Assembly (NCBI GenBank): GCA_964484195.1
Contig: CAZAER010000015.1
Coordinates: 1 to 64,000 of the forward strand
DNA length: 64,000 nt
Direction: 5' to 3'
DNA from: JALHOP01 sp964484195
GTDB lineage: Bacteria; Myxococcota; XYA12-FULL-58-9; JALHOP01
The first letter of the stretch is position 1. Every line of letters starts with the position of its first letter. Both the position numbers and the translations under genes were made by a program. Below the pieces are notes generated by a model. That model was not told the DNA's origin and ran no database searches. It saw nothing but the letters and a program-made list of their open reading frames with translations. Shown here in pieces: positions 23,791 through 31,987 of this stretch.

Positions 23791-23836
23791 CTTTGGGAGC
23801 AGGGGGCCGTGAGTTCGAATCCCACTGCCCCGACCA
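23791..23836 (+). repeat. attachment site copy 3
   Basis: Third exact copy of the tRNA-Pro 3' 46 bp. The flank to its right matches the flank of copy 2 loosely (CGAAAACCGCGACAGC versus CGAAACCCGCGACAGC), because both encode the C-terminus of related integrases. Confidence 0.9.
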
Positions 23837-23914
23837 CTCGAAAACCGCGACAGCCCGAAGATTTTCGCTCGCGTCGTCTTCGCTCTCGCAATCAATCTCG
23901 TCGTTTTGCAGCAC
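23837..23914 (-). pseudogene. C-terminal stump of a third integrase
   Basis: About 26 codons (LQNDEI...LRAVAVFEW) align with the C-terminus of the element B integrase just before its att core. The rest of the gene and any element behind it are gone, and chromosomal-type sequence follows. This points to at least three insertion events at this tRNA. Confidence 0.75.
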
Positions 23915-23951
23915 GGGTGCTGGCGATCAGTGTCAGTCAGGCACATGGCCC

Positions 23952-25040
23952 ATGGGCGACGCCTTGCGCGGCGCGCCGATACGCCGTGCGATGCGCATGC
24001 AAGCCATCCAAAGCGCCGTCCACCGTGAGCCGGCCGGGGGCCGGGACCAGCTCGGCCGCACCCTGGCGGCGTGGGCCCGCGCCAATCCGTCGCGCGAGGC
24101 ACTCTCGCCGGCAAAGCTCTTCGCGGACATCGCTGGCGGCTTCGATCTGGCGTTGACCTACGACGTGGCCGCTCTCGCGTCGGTGCACCGTGGGGACCCG
24201 CCTGTCGATCCCATAGCGCGCGCGCTCGTCACCGCGCTGCGCACCCCGGGCGCGCTGGTGCGCTTCGACGGAAATCGCCTCGTCATCGTGCCACCAACCG
24301 CCACCTCGCTCGCCGAGCATCGCAAGCAAGAGCTCGCCGCCAAGCGCAACCGCCTGGTCAATGGACCACTCCTCCCCGGCGTCGACCCACGAAAGGTCTG
24401 GTACGACGGCACAGGACCGCTGGACATCGGCTCGCTCGTGGGCAACGCATCACCCGCACGTCGCCGCATCGTCGAGCGCGCCGCGGCAATGGTGAGCCAT
24501 CGCTGGCAGGCGACCCCGCGCAACACGCATCATGGTCTGCTTGCCGACGGAGTGTGGACCGACACGCCCGACGAGCGCTTCATCACCGGTGGCTTCAAGC
24601 GCAGCGGTGCGAACGTTGGCCTGCCCTACTTCTGGGGCGGCTTCAGCGACCCGGCCCAGTTCGATCGCGCCATCGCTGCTGGCCTACCGGCCGGCCACAT
24701 CTTTCCGATCACGCCGACCTTCCGCGAAGACAATCCGTTCACACCCCTCGGCGCGGGTGTCGATTGTTCCGGCTTCGTGGCCCGCGCCTGGGGGCTGCCC
24801 TACAAAATCGCGACCGGCGCCATCCAGGATGCGACCTCGGCGCTTGTCCGCTATAGTGACCTTACGCCCGGCGACGTGTGCATGAAGGTCTGGCAACACG
24901 TGATGCTCTACGTCGGCCGCAAAGGCGACAAGCTGCTGTTCATGGAGTCGACGCCACCGCGTTGCATCGGTCAGGCATTCACCGAGGCGGAGCTTCGCAC
25001 CATGGAGATGCTGCCAAGGGCCATCAAGGTCTTAAAGTAG
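23952..25040 (+). CDS. NlpC/P60-like cysteine peptidase, no Sec signal
   Basis: 362 aa from ATG 23952. The C-terminal ~150 residues hold a NlpC/P60-type core: GLPYFWGG, then GVDCSGFVARAWG with the nucleophile Cys272, and WQHVMLYVG with His316. Such enzymes cut peptidoglycan peptides. The N-terminal ~200 residues are unassigned and helical. No signal peptide is present. The true start could have been altered by the insertions, since an open frame runs upstream into the att copy, but that part is antisense tRNA artefact. If exported, it needs another route. Confidence 0.78.
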   Translation: MGDALRGAPIRRAMRMQAIQSAVHREPAGGRDQLGRTLAAWARANPSREALSPAKLFADIAGGFDLALTYDVAALASVHRGDPPVDPIARALVTALRTPGALVRFDGNRLVIVPPTATSLAEHRKQELAAKRNRLVNGPLLPGVDPRKVWYDGTGPLDIGSLVGNASPARRRIVERAAAMVSHRWQATPRNTHHGLLADGVWTDTPDERFITGGFKRSGANVGLPYFWGGFSDPAQFDRAIAAGLPAGHIFPITPTFREDNPFTPLGAGVDCSGFVARAWGLPYKIATGAIQDATSALVRYSDLTPGDVCMKVWQHVMLYVGRKGDKLLFMESTPPRCIGQAFTEAELRTMEMLPRAIKVLK

Positions 25041-25120
25041 ACGGCCATGAACCGTCGGCCGACGGATGGCCCGCAGAAGAGGCCGCGTAAGTACGCCGCC
25101 CCTCCTGCGTGCGGATCGCC

Positions 25121-25486
25121 TTACAGACGCGGCGGGCGAGCGCGCAGCGGACGCGACTTAGCCATTTCGTCGAGCTTGGCGCCGAGCTCGCGGAACGACG
25201 TTTCCTGCTTCGGTTCGTAAAGACCACGCGCGCAGGCGCGCATGACGTTGCCCCAACCGCGCAGCTCCTCAGCATCGAGGACGGTGTTGTGCGTCCTCGG
25301 AGGTGTGTAAGAAACAACACCCTCGTTGCTGATGCTGATCTGACGGTGCGACTGGCCGATGACCCCGCTGACATCGATCGCGTCGGGGCGCGACGCGACG
25401 GAAAGGGTCGTGGACGAGCGCGCGCCCAAGACGTCTCCGTCGACCGAACAGTGACTCGACGTGACCGGAAATGTGACAGCACCCAT
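25121..25486 (-). CDS. Small hypothetical protein
   Basis: 121 aa from ATG 25486, supported by CAGGAGAG 6 to 8 bases upstream. The first ~60 residues are Ser/Thr/Val-rich and beta-like; the second half is basic and helical. No family recognised. It is divergent from the 90-aa gene at 25754. The 25487-25753 interval shows no further gene; it holds only leader sequence. Confidence 0.55.
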   Translation of the reverse strand: MGAVTFPVTSSHCSVDGDVLGARSSTTLSVASRPDAIDVSGVIGQSHRQISISNEGVVSYTPPRTHNTVLDAEELRGWGNVMRACARGLYEPKQETSFRELGAKLDEMAKSRPLRARPPRL

Positions 25487-25753
25487 AAAACTCTCCTGAT
25501 GTGTGAAAGGGCGCTCAGTATCGTGCTCAAGGTGCCCAGCGTGCGCAGAAGTGCCCGACATGTCTGTCACCGGGTCATTTGTCCCAGGTTTCGCGAACAG
25601 GCCGCGCGCCGGGAGTCGCGCATCGCCAAGGTCATGGCGGCGATGAGCAGGGCGATGCCCTGAACGAACGCTTTTTAGCAACGCCAGGTCACAGGCTGAC
25701 GATAACACATCATAGAAGCCGCTAATGGCGCTCGTCTATCGAGGAGAACCACC

Positions 25754-26026
25754 ATGATCTCACCCGCGATTCAGAAGCAGGCCATCAATGTCGTCCCAGC
25801 TGCTCCTTCGACAGCCGCTGCGCAACAGCCCGCGGCATCGGCACCTGATGCTGACGTCATCGAGCGAGGCTCCGAAAGACAGGCTCACGGCCACCTCACT
25901 GGTCGTACCCAGCTCGCCGTTGGCCCGGCGGACATTCAGCAACGCCAAATGGACCTCGACGCGCTCGCGGACAGGCTCCGCAAGTTGCAAGAATTCATCA
26001 ACGCACGCACTAAGCCCATCCGTTGA
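25754..26026 (+). CDS. Small Ala/Pro/Gln-rich protein with helical tail
   Basis: 90 aa, ATG with GAGGAGAACC upstream. Residues ~1-55 are Ala/Pro/Gln/Ser-rich and disordered. Residues ~60-85 form a heptad helix (QQRQMDLDALADRLRKLQEFI). Size and shape resemble small secretion substrates or chaperones, but no family is recognised. It precedes a gene with a similar disordered N-terminus by 94 bp and may be co-transcribed. Confidence 0.55.
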   Translation: MISPAIQKQAINVVPAAPSTAAAQQPAASAPDADVIERGSERQAHGHLTGRTQLAVGPADIQQRQMDLDALADRLRKLQEFINARTKPIR

Positions 26027-26120
26027 TTGGCAGAGAGAGAACGAGAAGCCGCGGAGGCCCGCAACTTCGGGCTCCGCGGTGCCGATACACGAAACTCGAC
26101 CAGCAATAAGGGTGAGGATC

Positions 26121-27608
26121 GTGCCTGTTCAAACCGTTGACCTCCAAGCTGCCCAGCGATTTCGCGTAGTTCCGGCGGTCGGCCGGGACGGGGAGCGACG
26201 GGACCCGGCGCCATCCGACCTTCCGGCTGTGCATCGTGTGGGCTTTCCCAGCGCGCCGCCGCTCAACCGGGGTGTTGCGCTCCCCGCCACAGGGCAGCGC
26301 TTCGGCGTCCAGTTGGTGGCGGCCGAGCCAGCCGCCGAGCAGGGTCTCTTTGACGAGAGCGCCCTCGTCGCTCGCGAGGTCCGACAGCAGCGGGAGGCCG
26401 AAGCCGCCGCCATCACGACCTTCCAGGAGAATTGGACGGCCGCCGTCGCAGCCGGCCGCGAGCAAGAGCTCCTCGCTGGTTTGCGCCTCGGCGTGGGAGC
26501 ACCGCCAATTCAAGGCAATCCCAGCCAAGCCGATCTCACGTGGGAGCGCGCCGCAGGCCTCGTGCGCCTCGGCGATCTCCCGGATCTCGACCCGCGCGTG
26601 CGTGTCCGTCTCGCCGAGCTCGGCCGCGAGCTTCTGCAAGACGTGGCCCTTGCCACCACGTTGCGCCAGGACTTCGAAGGTCCCCTGACCCGACAGTTCG
26701 GCGAGGGCACCTACGGCTCCGAGCCGGATTGGAAAAAGACCGCGGTGCAGCTTGTCGCGATGGCGGACACGTTGCGTATCACCCCGCGCAGCGAAGTCGA
26801 GCAAGTCACGCTCGGCTACAGCATGCTCTTGCTCTCGCACGGCGTCGGCGACCCCATGGGCGTCGGTGCCGACACACTCAAGCGCTTTGGCGCAGATCCC
26901 AAGAAGGGTGCCTGGGGCCTACAGAAGCGTCTGCTCGAGCGGATGCGTGCGTTGCCCATCGTGCAGAACGCTACCGCGGACAGTGACGGAGCGCGCTTGG
27001 CGAAGACGATCGATGTCTTCACGAGCAGCCGCAACGGCGGCTGGCAGAGCGTGAGCGAGCCAGCCTTCATCGAGCGCTTTAGCGCTGGAAGCCTCGACGG
27101 CCGCGACCCCGTAGATCGCGCGGCTATCGACCGGCTGGTCAAGCAAGCCGGTGACGCTCTCGAAAATGGTCTCCTCGACATGACTCAAGAGCAGCGCGCC
27201 CGGGTGTTTGCGCACGTGTGGTCGCTGGGCGTGAACCTGGGTGCCTTGACCGACGGTGCCAACCCGAAGGGTTACTTCGGCAACAGCTGGTTGCGCTCCG
27301 ACTGGCAGGGCGAGCCGGTCGTACCGACCGACGCGACGTTCGACGCCGCCCACCCCGAGGCCGCCATCGCGGCCTTGCGCACTGAGCTCGAGGCACGCGC
27401 CCGCCGCCGCCTCGACACCATCGAGCGTGCTCCATCTCGAGCTGGCCGCAACCTCGCCTACGTCGAGCTGCAGGTCGTCTGGCCACAGTTCGTACGCGGT
27501 CCCGAACGCATGTTCCGCCGCGAGCAAGCCTTTCAGCCGCTACGCGCCAACGAGGTCATTCATCGTGCGGTCGCAACCCGCGCAGGGCGCGCGGAAGAAG
27601 TTCGCTGA
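26121..27608 (+). CDS. Hypothetical 495-aa protein with disordered N-terminus
   Basis: GTG start at 26121, with GGTGAGG upstream. The first ~75 residues are Pro/Val/Arg/Ala-rich without a Sec signal. The rest is a long helical folded part with Trp-rich patches near residues 380-410 (NSWLRSDWQGEPVVPTD). No family recognised and no catalytic motif seen. It fits the set of large proteins in this window that combine a disordered leader with an unknown folded body. Confidence 0.6.
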   Translation: MPVQTVDLQAAQRFRVVPAVGRDGERRDPAPSDLPAVHRVGFPSAPPLNRGVALPATGQRFGVQLVAAEPAAEQGLFDESALVAREVRQQREAEAAAITTFQENWTAAVAAGREQELLAGLRLGVGAPPIQGNPSQADLTWERAAGLVRLGDLPDLDPRVRVRLAELGRELLQDVALATTLRQDFEGPLTRQFGEGTYGSEPDWKKTAVQLVAMADTLRITPRSEVEQVTLGYSMLLLSHGVGDPMGVGADTLKRFGADPKKGAWGLQKRLLERMRALPIVQNATADSDGARLAKTIDVFTSSRNGGWQSVSEPAFIERFSAGSLDGRDPVDRAAIDRLVKQAGDALENGLLDMTQEQRARVFAHVWSLGVNLGALTDGANPKGYFGNSWLRSDWQGEPVVPTDATFDAAHPEAAIAALRTELEARARRRLDTIERAPSRAGRNLAYVELQVVWPQFVRGPERMFRREQAFQPLRANEVIHRAVATRAGRAEEVR

Positions 27609-27641
27609 CCGCCATCGCGGTCACATTGCTCACCGTAGGGT

Positions 27642-29966
27642 CTACGGTGCGGCGGGCGGGACGATGATGAGGATCTCGGCGTCGTCGAGGAAAGCCTGCT
27701 CGGGGACGCTGCGCAGCTCGGTGCGCGCAACGAAGAGCTGGTAGCTCGCCGTGGGAATGACGCAGCCGTCATTCTTGCCAGTCACCGTGAAGCTGAGCGT
27801 CATGCCAGGCCGTGCCGGGTCGGCGGTGCCGGTGGCGGCGCGAAAGCCGTTCTTGTAACCGACGGCGCCGAGCTCGACGGTGGTCGCGGTGGGGGTCGCG
27901 GTGTTCTCGGGCGGACTGGGTGGCTTCACCGAGGTGCTCGCGGTGAGACGCTGAATGAAGCAGCTGGTGTCCGGCGTGCCCGCGTCCCCATCGTCTAAGG
28001 TTACGGCGCGCATGTCGAAGAGGTCATAGCGGACGGCATCCCGAACAGCGTCCACCATGACAGTCGCTGTGCTGCCTGAGCCCGCGCGACCGAAGAGGTT
28101 GGCGGCGAAGTACGGAACCCAGGACGGACTCGTCCCGCTCACATTCGTCGACCAGAGAATCGGGTGCAGGCCCGCTTGCCGGATGGCCTCGTCCGCACCG
28201 TTTGCATGGGCGCCAGCCTGTGGAGCGAAGGAGCCGAGCACTACGTTAGGGGCACGCGGGCTACGAACGTAGTCACCAAGCTGATGAAAACCTGCGTCCG
28301 TGAGGATGCCCACGAACCGTACCGCGTTGTCGCGAAAGCCGACCCCTCCCGCCCCGCTGCCCGCATACGCAGGCACGGAGCCGGCGCTCCAGCGCGGCTC
28401 GGCCATCCCGGCGGAACACGACACAGAGGGGATGGGGGTAGCGTCGCAGCTCGTGGTCGAGTGCGTGACGTAAAACGCTTCGTTGCAGGTGCGCCTGAAA
28501 ACCTCGCTCGTCCACGCCACGCCTTCGCCGGTGGCGATCTGGTAGAGGGACTCGAGGGCCGCCTCAGGGGTGTCGCCGCCGTTGAGAATACCGCTGGGAA
28601 GCGCCGCGATCTGAGTGGCCGCGGTAGCGGAGTTGGGGGTAACGGCGAGCTTGAGCGCATAAGGAATATCCTGTGCGGCTTCGAAGCCGTGATCGCAGAC
28701 AGGAAAGTCGTCGAACACCGTTACCGCGTACGCGACACTGTCTGCCATCGCAGACACGAGCGGCGTAAAGGTGCCCGAAAAGCCGTTGCTGACGTTGGTG
28801 ATCGCGGGTCCCATGCTCCCGCTGATGTCGAAGTCGAGAACGAGATCTAGGGTGTGCACCCGTGGATGCAGAGCGAGCACGGTGCCGACGGTTGGCGCGC
28901 TCGGAGACACCTCGACGACGCTCGCGTAGAGATCGAGCGGGGTCACCAAGGAGTCACAGGCATCGACGCCGAGCATGCGCTCGACGGCGTCAGCAAAGCC
29001 ATCGCCGTCCGCATCGACGTTGAGACGGGCGCCGCCGCAAAAATTCTCGTCGACGTCCAAGACCGTGTCGCCGTCAGAATCGAGATCACGATAGTCAGCG
29101 ACGGTGTCGCCATCAGTGTCGATCGGAGGAGTCGTGAGCAGCACGTCGCCCGCTTCATCCGCGTCGCTGACGCCGTCGTCGTCGCTATCCGGATCGAGCG
29201 CATCGACGACGTCGTCGCCGTCGGTGTCCCCTAACCCCTCGTCACCGTCGGCAATGGTGTCGCTATCACTGTCGATTATCAGCGGGTCGGTGCCCGCAGC
29301 GATCTCGATGTCGTTGCTCAGACCATCGCCATCGATGTCGCTATCGCAGACGTCACCGAGGGTGTCGCCATCGGTGTCGGTCTGGGAGGCGTCGGCGAGC
29401 AGCGGACAGTCGTCGTCGGCGTCGTCTACGCCGTCACCATCATCGTCGGGGTCGCAGGCGTCACCGAGCTGATCACCGTCGGTGTTGGTTTGATCCGGCT
29501 CATCGAGGCCGAGGCAGTTGTCGGCGACGTCGGCGACCCCGTCACCATCGACGTCATCGTCACAAACGTCGCCGGTGCCATCGCCGTCCATGTCGGCCTG
29601 CCCAGCATCGGCGAGCAGCGGGCAGCCATCGGCGGCATCAGCCACCCCGTCACCGTCATCGTCGTCGTCACAGACATTGCCCTGACCGTCGTGGTCGCTG
29701 TCGGACTGATTGGCCGCCCCTACCAGCGGACAATTGTCGACGGTATCGGCGACCCCGTCACCATCCGCATCGTTGTCACAGGCATCGCCGGTGCCGTCGC
29801 TATCGCGGTCTGCTTGGTTGGGATTGGCGACAGCCGGGCAATTGTCCTCGCCGTCGACGAGGCCATCGGCGTCCGTATCCACCGGCAGCTCATCGCCGGT
29901 TCCGGCCGGCTTTTGGGATCCGCACGCGCACAGGAAGAGAGCCAGCACGACGAGGCGAACGCCCAT
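27642..29966 (-). CDS. TSP3-repeat and VWA-like lipoprotein
   Basis: 774 aa. A lipoprotein signal ends LFLCAC. It is followed by about ten thrombospondin type 3 calcium repeats (DxDxDGxxDxxDNCP units, residues ~30-330) rich in Asp. Residues ~365-690 form a VWA-like domain whose MIDAS motif is DISGS. Such proteins are calcium-binding surface adhesins or scaffolds. The repeats are also visible as near-identical DNA repeats of 72 to 78 bp. It would sit on the outer face of the outer membrane. No partner gene is adjacent. Confidence 0.88.
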   Translation of the reverse strand: MGVRLVVLALFLCACGSQKPAGTGDELPVDTDADGLVDGEDNCPAVANPNQADRDSDGTGDACDNDADGDGVADTVDNCPLVGAANQSDSDHDGQGNVCDDDDDGDGVADAADGCPLLADAGQADMDGDGTGDVCDDDVDGDGVADVADNCLGLDEPDQTNTDGDQLGDACDPDDDGDGVDDADDDCPLLADASQTDTDGDTLGDVCDSDIDGDGLSNDIEIAAGTDPLIIDSDSDTIADGDEGLGDTDGDDVVDALDPDSDDDGVSDADEAGDVLLTTPPIDTDGDTVADYRDLDSDGDTVLDVDENFCGGARLNVDADGDGFADAVERMLGVDACDSLVTPLDLYASVVEVSPSAPTVGTVLALHPRVHTLDLVLDFDISGSMGPAITNVSNGFSGTFTPLVSAMADSVAYAVTVFDDFPVCDHGFEAAQDIPYALKLAVTPNSATAATQIAALPSGILNGGDTPEAALESLYQIATGEGVAWTSEVFRRTCNEAFYVTHSTTSCDATPIPSVSCSAGMAEPRWSAGSVPAYAGSGAGGVGFRDNAVRFVGILTDAGFHQLGDYVRSPRAPNVVLGSFAPQAGAHANGADEAIRQAGLHPILWSTNVSGTSPSWVPYFAANLFGRAGSGSTATVMVDAVRDAVRYDLFDMRAVTLDDGDAGTPDTSCFIQRLTASTSVKPPSPPENTATPTATTVELGAVGYKNGFRAATGTADPARPGMTLSFTVTGKNDGCVIPTASYQLFVARTELRSVPEQAFLDDAEILIIVPPAAP

Positions 29967-30024
29967 GCGGTAAGTCTAGTCGATCGCCCGCCCCAGCAGC
30001 GAGAGAAGATTCCGAGTCGGATTT

Positions 30025-30594
30025 CTAGGCGTCCCCGTCGTCTTTCCCAGTCATCCAGTCGACGTGAAAGACGCACTCGTGATCCGCGAAGCTCACGAGC
30101 TTGGCGATGACTAGGCGGGCGCCCGCCAGCGCGAGCGCGACTTCCAAGCGCCCCATCAGCGCGTGCCACATGGGCTCGGTCCAACCGGACACGTCTTTGA
30201 CCACGCCTTCCGCGTGACTGGGCGTGATAGCGGACCACGCCACCTGCCCTTGCGAGTTGTACTGTTTGAAGGCCGAATTGAGGCGCTTCAAAACCGCCTC
30301 GGGCTTCATGAGGTGGAAGAACACCTTGTAGATGCCGCTGAAGTCTTCACGAGCGGCCTCGCTCGCGATCCGCCGATTGACCGTTGTGCTACCGTTGCCA
30401 AGCCGCAGCCGCACAGCTTCGTGGAGAGCCGCGGCCAGGGCCACGGGATAGTACGCGGTCGGCATCAACAGGCCATCGATGACGCGGCGATGCTCGTCAG
30501 GCATCGCTCCCTTGACCTCCGCTAGACCATCCGAGCCGTAGAGCTTCGTGATGGCAGTGAGAAGCGCGAGGATGGCAGTGCCTTTGATCTGCAT
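30025..30594 (-). CDS. DUF2378-like myxobacterial protein (tentative)
   Basis: 189 aa from ATG 30594, soluble. The pattern, an N-terminal KGTAILALLTAI helix, an early PTAYYPVALAAALHEAV region and a C-terminal FHVDW, resembles the myxobacterial paralogous family DUF2378. The assignment is by memory of its general layout and is weak. It is followed on the same strand by nothing close, and the gene to its right (30605) lies upstream of it with a 10-bp gap, so they are probably one operon. Confidence 0.5.
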   Translation of the reverse strand: MQIKGTAILALLTAITKLYGSDGLAEVKGAMPDEHRRVIDGLLMPTAYYPVALAAALHEAVRLRLGNGSTTVNRRIASEAAREDFSGIYKVFFHLMKPEAVLKRLNSAFKQYNSQGQVAWSAITPSHAEGVVKDVSGWTEPMWHALMGRLEVALALAGARLVIAKLVSFADHECVFHVDWMTGKDDGDA

Positions 30595-30604
30595 GCTCGA
30601 CGTT

Positions 30605-31774
30605 CTACACGCGATAGACCTTCCACAGGCTCGGTCGAGACTCCCCCCTGACGGACTTTGCAACCAGGTGGACGCGGCCCTCGCCGTCAGTCGCGAGCTT
30701 CGTTTCACCGAGGTGGAAGAAGCGCGGGCCGAGCTCTTCGTTTTTCACGAAGCTCGTGAAGGACTCGCGGCGGGTCTCCCGCGGGAGGCTGGGCGCCGTG
30801 GTGGCGAGCATCTCCCAGGAAGGCGTGCCAACCTGATTGCGCCACACCGTCACCAAGCCGTCCCCGTTGGTCGCCATCAGATAGAGCGATTGGCCAATAG
30901 CAAAGCCTCGCAAGACCGGCTTGTCCCGGGAAGGGAAACTGCAGATCTGTGGGTAGCGATAGTCGTCGCCCGCGGGTACCGCGAGTGCCGTCATTGGGGC
31001 GTTGGAGCCCTTGTCGGTGACCGTGATTGTGTAACGCGCCTCCCTAGCGATGGGGCCGTTGGGAGGGAACACTGGGGGAGACATGGTGATGTCGAAGCGG
31101 AACGGTAGGCTCGCGATGTCGCGCTCTGCTGCCAAGGTGAGGCCCAATACGTTCAAGGGGTCGGTCTCCTCGTTGACGCCGAGCGCGCGATAGTCGGCCT
31201 CGAAACGGGGATAGAGCTTGCGACTCTGGATGACCTCTTTGACTCCTGCGGGTACCTTCTCGCCTTCACGAGCGAACACGACGCAGAGGTGCGACGGGAT
31301 GGCCGCCTCGCCAATCTTCGACAGAGGCAAGCACTTGGCCCCAGCGTTGATGAACTCGAAAAGCGCCTGAGCGTCATTGAGGAGGCGGCCCTCGGCAACC
31401 AGGTACTTCCGGATCTCATTGAAGAGATGGAGCATGCTGTCGCACGGCTCGAAGAGGAGCTCCTGCGTCAGCCTATCGGGTAGCTCTCCGCGTCTCGCGA
31501 TGTCGTGGAGGTCGCCTCGAAAGAGCGCGTTCACGACTTTGACCGCAAGTCGAGCACCCTCGCTCATGCGTTCCTCAGGCACGGCCGGGGGCACGTACTT
31601 CCGCGCAGGAAGGGCCTTTCTTGGCTCAACCGTGTCCGGCGCCCTACTCGCGCTGCTCTGCGGTCTCACCTTCGGGAGCTCGAGAGAGCTGCCAGCGGAT
31701 GCCTGAGTTGAGCCCGCTCCTAGCAACGGTTGAAGCGAGTGCGAGCCTTTTGGCGAACGGGGAATAGTCGTCAT
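30605..31774 (-). CDS. Hypothetical protein with Ser/Pro-rich N-terminus
   Basis: 389 aa from ATG 31774 (a start at 31843 is also open). Residues ~1-70 are Ser/Pro/Arg-rich and disordered with no Sec signal. The central part is helical. Residues ~210-380 look like beta-rich repeats with GDGLVTVWRN, GRVHLVAKS and similar strand motifs, as in beta-propellers. No family recognised. Likely co-transcribed with the DUF2378-like gene 10 bp downstream. Confidence 0.6.
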   Translation of the reverse strand: MTTIPRSPKGSHSLQPLLGAGSTQASAGSSLELPKVRPQSSASRAPDTVEPRKALPARKYVPPAVPEERMSEGARLAVKVVNALFRGDLHDIARRGELPDRLTQELLFEPCDSMLHLFNEIRKYLVAEGRLLNDAQALFEFINAGAKCLPLSKIGEAAIPSHLCVVFAREGEKVPAGVKEVIQSRKLYPRFEADYRALGVNEETDPLNVLGLTLAAERDIASLPFRFDITMSPPVFPPNGPIAREARYTITVTDKGSNAPMTALAVPAGDDYRYPQICSFPSRDKPVLRGFAIGQSLYLMATNGDGLVTVWRNQVGTPSWEMLATTAPSLPRETRRESFTSFVKNEELGPRFFHLGETKLATDGEGRVHLVAKSVRGESRPSLWKVYRV

Positions 31775-31987
31775 GGGCGCCGTTATCGGTGTCGACTCTC
31801 TGGCGTTGCGCGGACGCCACCTGTTCACTGCCCGAATCCGCACCCGCGAGCTCTGGCGCGCGATATCGGGCGCACAGGCGTCGGCCCGTATCGATACGCA
31901 TGGGTTCGTGTTCTGGCCCGAGCGCTTCCAGTGAAGAAGCCGCGTCTCTGACCCTCGAGAACGTCACGCTACCCCTTTGTTTTAGTC

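Larger units (their letters stand above)
21248..23836. mobile_element. Element B: 2.5-kb AbiE-carrying remnant element
   Basis: Lies between att copies 2 and 3. Contents in order are a frameshifted and N-terminally deleted integrase, AbiEii, AbiEi, an HTH_17 gene and the third att copy. All genes are on the minus strand. With no intact integrase of its own it could only move with help in trans. The toxin-antitoxin pair may be what keeps it in place. Confidence 0.7.

Noticed and set aside
23791..23836. Third tRNA-Pro gene
   Set aside because: Same reason: a partial tRNA copy that marks an att site.
10742..23914. CRISPR array or insertion sequence in the mobile region
   Set aside because: No regularly spaced direct repeats with unique spacers and no transposase or terminal inverted repeats were seen; movement is explained by tyrosine recombinases.
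23682..23951. N-terminal extension of the NlpC/P60-like gene
   Set aside because: It would be translated across the att copy (the GGREFESHCPDH segment is tRNA sequence), a well-known artefact; start at 23952 chosen.
28854..29960. Rightward frames and possible tandem-repeat gene in the TSP3 region
   Set aside because: The repeats are the antisense of the Asp-rich calcium repeats of the lipoprotein; no separate gene is needed.
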